DNA from: Clostridiales bacterium
GTDB lineage: Bacteria > Bacillota > Clostridia > Lachnospirales > CAG-274
DNA: 35,536 nucleotides
Direction of reading: 5' to 3'
NCBI GenBank assembly: GCA_021203425.1
Contig: JAJQBF010000078.1
Coordinates: 1 to 35,536 of the forward strand
Shown: positions 16,699-24,982 of the stretch, piece after piece
Position numbering within the stretch: the stretch's first letter is position 1
Layout: every line of letters begins with the position of its first letter
Made by a program: the position numbers and the translations under genes
Notes under the pieces: model-generated
Database searches by the model: none
What the model was told of the DNA's origin: nothing
Seen by the model: only the letters and a program-made list of their open reading frames with translations

Positions 16699-19600
16699 AT
16701 GGCTGAAATTAAAAGAATTTATGTTGAAAAAAGAGAGGGCTGCAATATTGAGGCAGCAAGCTTTTTTGAAGATGTTAAGGAAAATCTTGAGCTTAAGGGG
16801 CTTAAGGGTGTCAGAATTTTAATCAGATATGACGTTGAGGGCATAAGTGACGAATATTTTGACGAGTGTAAAAACACTATTTTTTCCGAACCCCCTGTTG
16901 ACATACTTTATGAGGAAAAATATGAAAAAGCAGATGACGAAGTGAGCTTTGCCGTTGAATATCTTCCCGGTCAGTTTGACCAGAGAGCAGACTCTGCTAT
17001 GCAGTGTGTTCAAATTGTAACGGGAGAGGACAGACCTCTTATAAACTGTGCCAAGGTATATGTTTTAAAAGGCGATTTAACAGCAGATGAGGTTACGGCT
17101 GTCAAAAAATACTGCATAAACCCTGTTGATTCAAGAGAGGCAGCACTTGAAAAGCCCAAGAGTCTTAAGCTGGAACACCCCGAGGCTGAAGACGTAAAGT
17201 ACTTTGAGGGCTTTACGGATATGAGCGAAGAAGAAATCGTTAAAATGAGAAACGATTTGGGTCTTGCTATGAGCGACGAAGATCTTCTTTTCTGCCGGGA
17301 GTATTTCAGAGATACTGAAAAGAGAAACCCGACGGTTACGGAAATAAGGGTTATTGACACATATTGGTCAGATCACTGCCGCCATACTACATTTGCTACG
17401 AATTTACAGAATGTTAAAATAGAAGAAAGCAAATACAAAGAAAAAATCGAAGAGGCTTTTAAGCTTTATTTAAGCGAAAGAGAGCGTCTGGGCAGAACAA
17501 AGCCTGTTTGTCTTATGGATATTGCCACACAGGGGGTAAGATCTCTTAAAGAAATGGGCAAGCTGCCGGCGTTAGATGAAAGCGAGGAAATTAATGCCTG
17601 TTCAATAGAGGCAAAGGTTAATATTGACGGACATGACGAAGACTTTCTTATAATGTTTAAAAATGAAACCCATAACCACCCGACGGAAATTGAGCCTTTC
17701 GGTGGGGCGGCTACCTGTCTCGGCGGCGCTATAAGAGATCCTCTTTCGGGCAGAGCCTATGTTTATCAGGCTATGAGAGTTACGGGCTGCGCCGACCCCA
17801 GAAAAGCCGTTAAAGACACAATCCCCGGAAAGCTGCCTCAGAGAAAGCTTACAAGAGGGGCTGCCGCCGGTTATTCTTCATACGGAAACCAAATCGGTCT
17901 TGCTACAGGTCAGGTTGTTGAAATCTACGATGAGGGCTATGTGGCTAAAAGAATGGAAATAGGAGCTGTTATTGCGGCGGCTAAGAAGGAAAACGTTATA
18001 AGACTTCGCCCCGAGGCAGGAGATGTAATTATTATGACAGGGGGCAGAGCCGGACGTGACGGCTGCGGCGGTGCTACAGGCTCATCAAAGGAGCATACTG
18101 AGGATTCCATAAACACCTGCGGAGCAGAGGTTCAAAAGGGTAATGCACCTACGGAAAGAAAGCTGCAGAGGCTTTTCAGAAACGACGAAGCCGCTAAAAT
18201 GATAAAGCGCTGTAACGATTTCGGCGCCGGCGGAATTTCCGTTGCTATAGGAGAGCTTGCCGACGGTCTTGTTGTAGATTTGGACAAGGTTCCCAAGAAA
18301 TATGAAGGTCTTGACGGTACGGAAATTGCCATTTCGGAGTCACAGGAGAGAATGGCGGTTGTTGTTGACAAGGAAAACGCAGAAAGATTTGTAGAAATAG
18401 CAAACAGTGAAAACCTTGAGGCTACGGCTGTGGCTGTTGTTACAGATGACAGACGTCTTAAGATGATTTGGAGAGGAAAGCCTATTCTTGATATTTCAAG
18501 AGATTTCCTTGATACAAACGGAGTTATGCAGAAGGCAGACGTTCTGGTAAAGGCGCCGGCAGAACTTAAGCAGGCAGAGCCGGAGGGGGCTGACATAAAG
18601 GAAAAATGGCTTAATAACCTTAAGGATTTAAATGTTGCTGCGCAGAAGGGTCTTTCCGAAAGATTCGACTCTACAATCGGCGCAGGAACGGTTCTTATGC
18701 CCTTCGGCGGCAAAAATCAGCTTACTCCCGTTGAGGCTATGGCGGCTAAGGTGCCCGTTTTGAAAGGTGAAACCGATACGGTTACTCTTATGAGTTTCGG
18801 TTATAATCCCAAACCGGCAAAGGCAAGCCCATTCCACGGGGCAGTTTATGCAGTTGTGAAATCAGTTGCCAAAATTGTAGCGGCAGGAGGTAATTATGAA
18901 AATATTTACCTTACCTTCCAGGAATATTTTGAACATTTGGGAAAGAATCCCGAAAAATGGGGCAAGCCCTTTGCAGCCCTTATGGGTGGATTTTTAGCCC
19001 AGATGGAACTTGGTTTGGGATCAATAGGCGGAAAGGACAGTATGAGCGGAACATTTATGGATTTAACTGTTCCTCCCACACTTGTTTCCTTTGCTGTTGA
19101 TGTTGACAAGGTTCAAAATGTCATTTCTCCCGAGTTTAAAAAGGCAGGTTCTGTTATTGCAAGAATAAATGCTGAATATGACGAAAACGATTTGCCCGTA
19201 TTCTCCAAGCTGAAAGATGAATTTGCAAAAGTTACAGAGCTTATAAGAAAGGGCAGTATTATTTCAGCAGCAACTATCGGACAGGGCGGAACAGCCGCTT
19301 GTATCTCAAAAATGAGTTTCGGAAACGACATAGGAGCCGAAATAAGCCTTGACAAGGCATTTGACCACAGCTACGGTTCATTTGTTGTTGAGTTTGACGG
19401 AAGTGAAGAAGAGGCTGAGAAGGCGCTTACGGGGCTTAAATATGACATTTTGGGAAGGACAGCGGAAAGCAGCAATATTATTGTAAACGGCTGTGAGATT
19501 TCAGGAGAAGAGGCTAAAAAGGTTTGGATAAAGCCTATTGAGAAAGTCTTCCCCACAAAGCTGTATGATAAATTCAGTGATAAAGATTTAAGCCTTAAGA

Positions 19601-20442
19601 GTTTTAACATTATAGAAAAGGTAGGAAACGGAGCCGGAATTGCGGCGCCCAGAGTTATAATCCCCGTTTTCCCGGGAACAAACTGTGAATATGACACAAT
19701 GAGACGCTTTGAAAAGGCAGGGGCTAAGGTTGAAACCTTTGTTATAAGAAATCTTAAAACAGCGTGGCTTAAAGAGTCGGCGGAGACTTTGGCAGGGCTT
19801 ATAAACAATTCTCAGATTGTTATGCTGCCCGGCGGTTTTTCAGCCGGTGATGAACCTGAGGGTTCCGGTAAGTTTATAGCGGCTGTCTTCAGAAATCCGG
19901 CTATTAAAGATGCCGTAAATGAACTTCTTAAGAATCGTGACGGTCTTATGCTCGGTATATGCAACGGTTTCCAAGCTCTTATAAAGCTGGGTCTTGTGCC
20001 TTACGGCGAAATAAGAGATATTGAAAGCAGCGGTCCCACACTTTCATTTAATACAATAGGCAGACATATTTCCTGCCTTGCCAATACAAAAATTGTTTCA
20101 AACAAGTCTCCGTGGCTTTGGAACACAAAACCAGAAGATATGTTTAATGTAGCTGTATCTCACGGCGAAGGACGTTTCCTTGCAAGCGAGGCTGTTATAA
20201 GAGAGCTTGAGGCAAAGGGACAGATTGCCACACAGTATGTCGACTTTAACGGCAAGCCAAGTTATGACATTAAGTATAACGTAAACGGTTCACTTTACGC
20301 TGTTGAAGGCATAACAAGCCCCGACGGACACGTTTTGGGTAAGATGGGTCACAGTGAGCGTATCGGTTCGGGACTTTACAAAAACGTACCCGGAGAAAAG
20401 GATCAGCTTATATTTGAAGTCGGAGTAGCTTATTTCAAATAA
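16699..20442 (+). CDS. purL: Phosphoribosylformylglycinamidine synthase, single-chain
   Basis: This 1247-residue cytoplasmic enzyme makes FGAM from FGAR, glutamine and ATP, the fourth step of purine synthesis. It carries the synthetase and glutaminase parts in one chain, the long clostridial clade rather than the PurS/PurL/PurQ split form. Synthase motifs include NETHNHPTEIEPFGGAATC, AGYSSYGNQIGLATGQ and GLGSIGGKDSMSGTF. The glutaminase domain starts near residue 985 (VIIPVFPGTNCEYDT) and has the triad Cys1088 (LGICNGFQALIKLG), His1218 and Glu1220 (GKMGHSER). AAAGGAG at about 16684-16690 marks the start. It is separated from tgt by a hairpin repeat; no purine riboswitch is visible upstream. 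Other pur genes are not nearby. Confidence 0.96.
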   Translation: MAEIKRIYVEKREGCNIEAASFFEDVKENLELKGLKGVRILIRYDVEGISDEYFDECKNTIFSEPPVDILYEEKYEKADDEVSFAVEYLPGQFDQRADSAMQCVQIVTGEDRPLINCAKVYVLKGDLTADEVTAVKKYCINPVDSREAALEKPKSLKLEHPEAEDVKYFEGFTDMSEEEIVKMRNDLGLAMSDEDLLFCREYFRDTEKRNPTVTEIRVIDTYWSDHCRHTTFATNLQNVKIEESKYKEKIEEAFKLYLSERERLGRTKPVCLMDIATQGVRSLKEMGKLPALDESEEINACSIEAKVNIDGHDEDFLIMFKNETHNHPTEIEPFGGAATCLGGAIRDPLSGRAYVYQAMRVTGCADPRKAVKDTIPGKLPQRKLTRGAAAGYSSYGNQIGLATGQVVEIYDEGYVAKRMEIGAVIAAAKKENVIRLRPEAGDVIIMTGGRAGRDGCGGATGSSKEHTEDSINTCGAEVQKGNAPTERKLQRLFRNDEAAKMIKRCNDFGAGGISVAIGELADGLVVDLDKVPKKYEGLDGTEIAISESQERMAVVVDKENAERFVEIANSENLEATAVAVVTDDRRLKMIWRGKPILDISRDFLDTNGVMQKADVLVKAPAELKQAEPEGADIKEKWLNNLKDLNVAAQKGLSERFDSTIGAGTVLMPFGGKNQLTPVEAMAAKVPVLKGETDTVTLMSFGYNPKPAKASPFHGAVYAVVKSVAKIVAAGGNYENIYLTFQEYFEHLGKNPEKWGKPFAALMGGFLAQMELGLGSIGGKDSMSGTFMDLTVPPTLVSFAVDVDKVQNVISPEFKKAGSVIARINAEYDENDLPVFSKLKDEFAKVTELIRKGSIISAATIGQGGTAACISKMSFGNDIGAEISLDKAFDHSYGSFVVEFDGSEEEAEKALTGLKYDILGRTAESSNIIVNGCEISGEEAKKVWIKPIEKVFPTKLYDKFSDKDLSLKSFNIIEKVGNGAGIAAPRVIIPVFPGTNCEYDTMRRFEKAGAKVETFVIRNLKTAWLKESAETLAGLINNSQIVMLPGGFSAGDEPEGSGKFIAAVFRNPAIKDAVNELLKNRDGLMLGICNGFQALIKLGLVPYGEIRDIESSGPTLSFNTIGRHISCLANTKIVSNKSPWLWNTKPEDMFNVAVSHGEGRFLASEAVIRELEAKGQIATQYVDFNGKPSYDIKYNVNGSLYAVEGITSPDGHVLGKMGHSERIGSGLYKNVPGEKDQLIFEVGVAYFK

Positions 20443-20471
20443 TTTTAGGCATACGTTTTACAAAATAATAT

Positions 20472-20527
20472 TTCACATAAAAAGCCCCGGATTTTATTAC
20501 GAATCCGGGGTGAATTTTTTATGTGAA
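20472..20527. terminator. Bidirectional terminator between convergent purL and oadA-type genes
   Basis: CCCCGGATT (20485-20493) pairs with AATCCGGGG (20502-20510). An outer stem of TTCACATAAAAA (20472-20483) with TTTTTATGTGAA (20516-20527) supplies T-tracts for both strands. Confidence 0.88.
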
Positions 20528-20536
20528 TATTTATAA

Positions 20537-21940
20537 TCAGATGGGGTAAACGCCGCTTTCCACATGGGCAAGGGTGGGGTCTATTCCGTATTTTTGCGCC
20601 TGACGGAACTTGAAGTAGTCTGTGGCTACCTGTGGGAAGAGAACATAGCTTAATACGTCCTCGTCCTGTTCCTTGAAGTCTATGATTTTCTTTTCCGCCT
20701 CGGAAAGCTCAGGCTTAAGAAGATCTGCCGGGCGGCAGGTAACGGGCTTTTCGTCCCCTATAATTTTCTTTCTTATTTCTTTTGAAATGGATACGGGTGT
20801 TTTGCCGTACATACCTCTTACGAGATCTTTTGTTTCTTTGGTGGTCATTTTATAGCGCTCACCCATAAGTACGTTTAAAACAGCCTGTGTGCCTACGATT
20901 TGGCTTGAAGGAGTTACAAGAGGAGGATAGCCTAAATCTGCTCTTACTCTGGGAACCTCCTCCAAAACCTCTCTGTATTTGTCTTCGGCGTTTGCCGTCT
21001 TAAGTTGTGAAACAAGGTTTGAAAGCATACCGCCGGGAACCTGATAGAGAAGTGTGGCTATATCAACGGAAAGAACCTTCGTGCTTAAAAGTCCGCTTTC
21101 AAGGGCTTTTTCTCTTAAGGGCACAAAGTAGTCGGCGATTGTCTTTAAAAGATGTTCATCAAGCTCGGGGTCATACTTTGTTCCCTTAAGGGCTGCGTTC
21201 ATAACCTCTGTGGCAGGCTGTGACGTACCCATTGAGAATGGGCTCATATCAGTATCAATTATGTCTGCGCCGGCCTCTATTGCCTTCAAGTAAGTCATTG
21301 ATGCAACACCGCTTGTGTAGTGGCTGTGAACCTCTATGGGCAGCTTAACCTCTGACTTTATTGCTTTAACAAGATTGTAAGCCGGGTCGGGAAGAAGAAG
21401 ACCTGCCATATCCTTAATACAGATTGAATCTGCGCCTATGTCTCTGAACTGCTTTGCCAGCTTAACGAAATAGCTTTCCGTATGAACATCGCTTAATGTG
21501 TAGGAAATTGCAAGCTGAGCGTGACCTTTTTCCTTTTTACAGGCCTTTACGACTGTTTCCAAATTTCTTTCATCGTTTAAGGCATCGAAAATTCTTATAA
21601 TGTCAATTCCGTTTTCTATGCTTTTTCTTACAAACATTTCAACAACATCATCGGCATAATGTCTGTAGCCCAGTATGTTTTGACCTCGAAGGAGCATCTG
21701 GAGCTTTGTGTTGGGGGCTGCCTTGCGGATTGCCCTGAGTCTGTCCCAAGGGTCTTCCTTTAAATATCTTAAACAGCTGTCATATGTTGCGCCGCCCCAA
21801 ACCTCCATTGCGCCGAAACCGACCTTGTCCATTTCGCTTACTATAGGCAGCATATCCTTTGTTGAAAGTCTTGTTGCTATAAGTGACTGCTGACCGTCAC
21901 GAAGAGTACAGTCGCAGATTTTTATTTTTTTACTACTCAT
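20537..21940 (-). CDS. Pyruvate/oxaloacetate carboxyltransferase (OadA/5S type)
   Basis: The 467-residue cytoplasmic carboxyltransferase moves a carboxyl group between oxaloacetate/pyruvate and the biotin of a carrier protein. The ATG at 21940 is chosen because CCTCC (AGGAGG on the minus strand) lies just upstream; a longer in-frame start at 22003 lacks it. Seen are the metal-site CDCTLRDGQQS (Asp10, Asp15), EVWGGATYDSCLRYL, the carbamylated Lys176 in CIKDMAGLL, and the metal histidines of EVHSHYTSG. It has no biotin domain of its own, unlike Klebsiella OadA, so it must use the carrier encoded upstream (24085-24501). It is the last gene of the operon, 13 bases after the DUF3791-like gene. Confidence 0.9.
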   Translation of the reverse strand: MSSKKIKICDCTLRDGQQSLIATRLSTKDMLPIVSEMDKVGFGAMEVWGGATYDSCLRYLKEDPWDRLRAIRKAAPNTKLQMLLRGQNILGYRHYADDVVEMFVRKSIENGIDIIRIFDALNDERNLETVVKACKKEKGHAQLAISYTLSDVHTESYFVKLAKQFRDIGADSICIKDMAGLLLPDPAYNLVKAIKSEVKLPIEVHSHYTSGVASMTYLKAIEAGADIIDTDMSPFSMGTSQPATEVMNAALKGTKYDPELDEHLLKTIADYFVPLREKALESGLLSTKVLSVDIATLLYQVPGGMLSNLVSQLKTANAEDKYREVLEEVPRVRADLGYPPLVTPSSQIVGTQAVLNVLMGERYKMTTKETKDLVRGMYGKTPVSISKEIRKKIIGDEKPVTCRPADLLKPELSEAEKKIIDFKEQDEDVLSYVLFPQVATDYFKFRQAQKYGIDPTLAHVESGVYPI

Positions 21941-21953
21941 ATATTGCCTCCTG

Positions 21954-22190
21954 TTATAAAATTTCCGTACGTTTGCCTGTCTGGCTATTGACAACGCTTT
22001 CATTGCAAAAGATGCTGAAAATCAAAAGAGCGGACTGACCGTAAAGACCTGTTTCGTCATCGGCAAAGGCTGCGGCTGTTCCCGAGGTATAAAACCTGTC
22101 AAGAGCCTCGTCTTCGGTTATGTTATATTTTTCGGAAATCAGCTTTACAATTTCGGGAACCAAAATAGCTCTTACTACAGCGTGTGACAT
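21954..22190 (-). CDS. DUF3791-like small protein, possible antitoxin (second copy)
   Basis: This is a 78-residue soluble protein. The stretch SEKYNITEDEALDRFYTSG and the following DDETGLYGQSALLIFSIF resemble the DUF3791 family, whose function is unknown. GGAGGTG precedes its ATG and lies in the end of the ADP-ribosyltransferase-like gene; the stop of that gene is two bases away, so the two are translationally coupled. The small size, the partner and the tight coupling are what one would expect of an antitoxin or immunity protein, but this is inference. A related 74-residue gene flanks the toxin-like gene on the other side. Confidence 0.6.
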   Translation of the reverse strand: MSHAVVRAILVPEIVKLISEKYNITEDEALDRFYTSGTAAAFADDETGLYGQSALLIFSIFCNESVVNSQTGKRTEIL

Positions 22191-22192
22191 TA

Positions 22193-22687
22193 TTACACCT
22201 CCACGGTATAGCTTTTAATAAATGTAAGTTCATAAAGGGCATTATCACTGCAAAAAGCAATTTGATTGTTTATTTTTTCAAACTTAAGTCTTTCAACAGC
22301 GTCTTCCTTACGCATAATACCCTGAACTACATATGAAACGGTTTCACCTACATTATCATTAGCAATTTTCCCTTTTACAACATCAAATTCGTGCTTATAA
22401 TAGGGGTTGCTTCTGCAGTTTACAATCATTTCAAGCCAGTCAAGCGAAGCCTCATTGAATATTTTTTCCTTGAGAGTTCCGCTTTGTTTCCATTCATATA
22501 CATTCACTATAGGCAGAACGGAGGGCTTTAATGTTCGTGATGCAATTTTGGCTCGCCGAAGTGCCCAGCGCTCTGCTTGCTCTTTAATGTCTGTTGTATA
22601 AAAAGCAAAACCGAAATCTCTGCCAAGTTCATTTTTTATGATTTTGGGATTTTTTATTTCAAGTGTTGTTCCGTGATAAACTATCAT
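22193..22687 (-). CDS. DUF3990 ADP-ribosyltransferase-like protein, candidate toxin
   Basis: The 164-residue protein has the layout of DUF3990, which as I recall belongs to the ADP-ribosyl superfamily. The N-terminal strand MIVYHGTTLEI supplies a His, GRDFGFAFYTTDIKEQAERWA matches the second block with aromatic residues, and NNQIAFCSDNALYELTFI matches the C-terminal block, where a Gln stands in the usual acidic position. NAD-dependent modification of a cellular target is inferred, not shown. Start ATG 22687 is chosen over ATG 22696 and 22714 because GGGAG (22697-22701) is nine bases upstream of it and homology begins there. Its first 29 bases overlap the preceding DUF3791 gene. It lies within a metabolic operon. 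Confidence 0.65.
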   Translation of the reverse strand: MIVYHGTTLEIKNPKIIKNELGRDFGFAFYTTDIKEQAERWALRRAKIASRTLKPSVLPIVNVYEWKQSGTLKEKIFNEASLDWLEMIVNCRSNPYYKHEFDVVKGKIANDNVGETVSYVVQGIMRKEDAVERLKFEKINNQIAFCSDNALYELTFIKSYTVEV

Positions 22688-22883
22688 TAACTGCATCTCC
22701 CAAATAATTGTCAATCAGCTGCATAAGATATTCCTTTCCCATTCCATGGAGATCGCCGTAATCTTCTCTGAGAAAATCAACAAGCCCCTCCCGTTTGAAA
22801 AGTTCATATACCTTATTGCCCGGCATACTGATATGTTCTGCATAATGTTCAATACAAAACGGAATAAACGAAAGCCTGCTCAT
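22659..22883 (-). CDS. DUF3791 small protein, possible antitoxin (first copy)
   Basis: A 74-residue soluble protein resembling DUF3791: FCIEHYAEHISMPGNKVYEL followed by REGLVDFLREDYGDLHGMG and KEYLMQLIDNYL. The family function is unknown; members commonly sit beside DUF3990 proteins as I recall. It begins 23 bases after the stop of the OadB gene, with AGAGAGG as a ribosome site, and its 3' end overlaps the toxin-like gene by 29 bases. This gives coupled expression in the antitoxin-first order typical of toxin-antitoxin pairs. Confidence 0.68.
   Translation of the reverse strand: MSRLSFIPFCIEHYAEHISMPGNKVYELFKREGLVDFLREDYGDLHGMGKEYLMQLIDNYLGDAVNDSLSRNNT
22697..22701 (-). promoter_or_regulatory. 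Ribosome site deciding the start of the DUF3990 gene
   Basis: GGGAG on the minus strand is nine bases from ATG 22687 but directly abuts ATG 22696, which rules out the latter as the main start. Confidence 0.55.
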
Positions 22884-22906
22884 ATTGAATTACCTCTCTT
22901 CAATAA

Positions 22907-24067
22907 TTACTGAAAAATCGCCAAGAATATACCCGACGCAACAGCGGAGCCTATAACTCCGGCTACGTTGGGACCCATAGCGTGCATAAGGAGATAGTTA
23001 TTGGGGTTTTCTTCCTTGCCTACGTTTTGAGCAACTCTCGCCGCCATAGGAACAGCGGAAACACCTGCCGCACCTATAAGGGGATTGATTTTTCCGCCTG
23101 AAAGCTTGTACATTACCTTACCTAAGAGAACACCGCCGGCTGTGGAAACCATAAATGCGAAAAGTCCCAAGATTACGATTTTAAGGGTGTCCGCTGTTAA
23201 GAAGGTTGCGGCGTCTGTTGTTGCCCCTACGGATATACCTATGAAAAGGCTTAATATATGCATAAGAGCCTCTGAGGCGTGGTTTGCTATTTTTTCGGTA
23301 ACTCCGCATACCTTTAAGAGATTTCCCAGCATAAGCATACCTATAAGTGAGGCTGTAGAGGGAAGAATAAGAATTACCAATATGGAAACCATTACGGGGA
23401 ATATAATCTTTTCGGTTTTTGAAACGGGACGCAACTGTTCCATTTTAACGGCTCTTTCTTTTTTTGTTGTCAACAGTTTCATAATAGGGGGCTGAATTAT
23501 GGGAATAAGCGCCATATATGAATAAGCCGCAACGGCAACCGTACTTAAAATATGGGGAGCCAGCTTTGTTGTTGTGTAAATGGCGGTGGGGCCGTCTGCT
23601 CCGCCGATTATGCCTATTGAGGCGGCCTCCTGTGGTGACATACCCAAGGCAAGGGCGCCCAAGAAGGCTATGAATATACCAAGCTGAGCCGTAGCCCCTA
23701 AAAGAAGGGCAGTGGGGTTAGCTATAAGGGGACCGAAGTCCGTCATAACACCTACACCTAAGAAAATAAGGGGAGGGAATATGCCCAAGGCGTCGCCCTG
23801 ATAAAGGTAATATAAAAGTCCGCCGACGGCGTCTTCCGTAGGCTCCGCCATAAGTCCTGCCCCGGGGAGGTTTGCCAAAAGCATACCGAAGGCTATAGGC
23901 AGAAGAAGAAGTGGTTCATATTTTTTAACAATGGCAAGATACATAAAGAAAATTGCCACACATATCATAATTATATATTTATAGCCGTCACCTTGAAAAA
24001 GAAGGAGAAAGCCGGAATCCGCAAGCAGACCGGAGAAAATTTCAAAAAGTCTGTTAATAAATAACAT
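22907..24067 (-). CDS. oadB: Sodium ion-translocating decarboxylase, beta subunit
   Basis: A polytopic membrane protein of 386 residues, the OadB/MmdB/GcdB family, which decarboxylates carboxybiotin and couples this to sodium export. About nine helices are present. Family marks are the glycine-rich loop with the essential-type Asp158 in IGIIGGADGPTAIYTT, GISVGATTDAATFL, and the C-terminal GAAGVSAVPMAARVAQ with HAMGPNVAGVIGSAVASG. GGAGGT precedes the ATG. It lies 17 bases after the biotin-carrier gene. Assignment to the beta-subunit family is secure; whether the whole pump acts on oxaloacetate, methylmalonyl-CoA or another acid is not. Confidence 0.93.
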   Translation of the reverse strand: MLFINRLFEIFSGLLADSGFLLLFQGDGYKYIIMICVAIFFMYLAIVKKYEPLLLLPIAFGMLLANLPGAGLMAEPTEDAVGGLLYYLYQGDALGIFPPLIFLGVGVMTDFGPLIANPTALLLGATAQLGIFIAFLGALALGMSPQEAASIGIIGGADGPTAIYTTTKLAPHILSTVAVAAYSYMALIPIIQPPIMKLLTTKKERAVKMEQLRPVSKTEKIIFPVMVSILVILILPSTASLIGMLMLGNLLKVCGVTEKIANHASEALMHILSLFIGISVGATTDAATFLTADTLKIVILGLFAFMVSTAGGVLLGKVMYKLSGGKINPLIGAAGVSAVPMAARVAQNVGKEENPNNYLLMHAMGPNVAGVIGSAVASGIFLAIFQ

Positions 24068-24084
24068 AAAATTACCTCCGTTTC

Positions 24085-24501
24085 TTATGCAACGGTTATA
24101 AGAACAGCATCTGTATTTACTGACTGACCTTTTGAAACGGCAACAGAGGTAACTGTTCCGCTTACGGGTGTTACTATTTCGTTTTCCATCTTCATTGCCT
24201 CAAGTATAACAACTACCTGATTTTCGGCTACGCTGTCCCCTGCGGCAACCTTTACGTCAAGTATAGTTCCGGGCATAGGAGCCTTTACGGGGGTTCCGCT
24301 TGCAGCTACTGCCGGAGCCGGAGCGGGTGCGGGAGCTGCTGCCTGAACCGGAGCTGTAGGAGCGGCAGGTGCGCTCGGTGCTGCCGCCGGAGCGCTGTTT
24401 CCGTTTGTTTCTTCTACTGTTACTTCATAGGGTGTTCCGTTTACGGTTACTCTGAAGGTTTTAACTGCGGAATTTCTTGAATTATTTGACTTTATATTCA
24501 T
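24085..24501 (-). CDS. Biotin carboxyl carrier protein of the decarboxylase
   Basis: The 138-residue carrier has a short N-terminal beta domain (FRVTVNGTPYEVTVEE), an Ala/Pro linker (about 36-70) that acts as a flexible hinge, and a C-terminal biotinyl domain with the biotin-accepting Lys104 in LEAMKMENEIV. It resembles the gamma/delta carrier of MmdC and the 1.3S subunit of transcarboxylase. It would shuttle carboxybiotin between the two carboxyltransferases and the membrane OadB. AGGAGG precedes the ATG. No biotin carboxylase is encoded here, in keeping with a decarboxylase or transcarboxylase rather than an ATP-driven carboxylase. Confidence 0.92.
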   Translation of the reverse strand: MNIKSNNSRNSAVKTFRVTVNGTPYEVTVEETNGNSAPAAAPSAPAAPTAPVQAAAPAPAPAPAVAASGTPVKAPMPGTILDVKVAAGDSVAENQVVVILEAMKMENEIVTPVSGTVTSVAVSKGQSVNTDAVLITVA

Positions 24502-24534
24502 ATTATAATGCCTCCTGAATTTTGTGCATCTGTG

Positions 24535-24966
24535 TTATAAGCCGGCTTTAAAGCCTGCGCTGTGATATATCTGTTCCTGTATAGCCTCGTTCTGCCAGTT
24601 TTTGGGACGGCGGAAACTTCTTACAATAAGTCTGTTCGGTGATATGTTCATGCTTGCCGCAATGGCTGCCGTTATAGCGGCAACAAGCTCTTTATCGTCC
24701 TGTAAGGGAAGGGGAGCCTCGGAAACCGCAGCCGGTTCAGGCACAGGCGCCGCAGGAGCGTGAACCTCGGGCTGAGCCGCTTTTTTGCGGAGAATTTCCT
24801 TTTCGCCCTTATGTTCGAAGAAGTAGATTATTCTTGCCGAAACAGAGATGCAAATCGATATTATGAAAAGTATCAGTATAACGGTCAGAATACCTGCTGC
24901 AGCCACAACACAGCCGTCAAAAAAGGTAAAGTTTTCCGTTGATACGGCCAATAAAAATAAATTCAT
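24535..24966 (-). CDS. OadG-family sodium pump subunit
   Basis: A 143-residue protein with a single membrane helix (about residues 18-43, VVAAAGILTVILILFIISI), a basic patch, an Ala/Pro-rich stretch and a C-terminal helix-forming region DDKELVAAITAAIAASMN. This is the OadG/MmdD layout; the family holds carboxyltransferase and OadB together at the membrane. ATG 24966 is chosen since AAGGAAGGTG lies just before it and the longer ORF start at 25041 falls inside the preceding gene. It sits 16 bases downstream of the carboxyltransferase gene. The sequence ends in FRRPKNWQNEAIQEQIYHS, seen in clostridial members. Confidence 0.85.
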   Translation of the reverse strand: MNLFLLAVSTENFTFFDGCVVAAAGILTVILILFIISICISVSARIIYFFEHKGEKEILRKKAAQPEVHAPAAPVPEPAAVSEAPLPLQDDKELVAAITAAIAASMNISPNRLIVRSFRRPKNWQNEAIQEQIYHSAGFKAGL

Positions 24967-24982
24967 ATTTTCACCTTCCTTA

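Noticed and set aside
18132..18713. 193-codon minus-strand open frame opposite purL
   Set aside because: purL motifs continue through this interval on the other strand; the antisense product is serine-rich and featureless.
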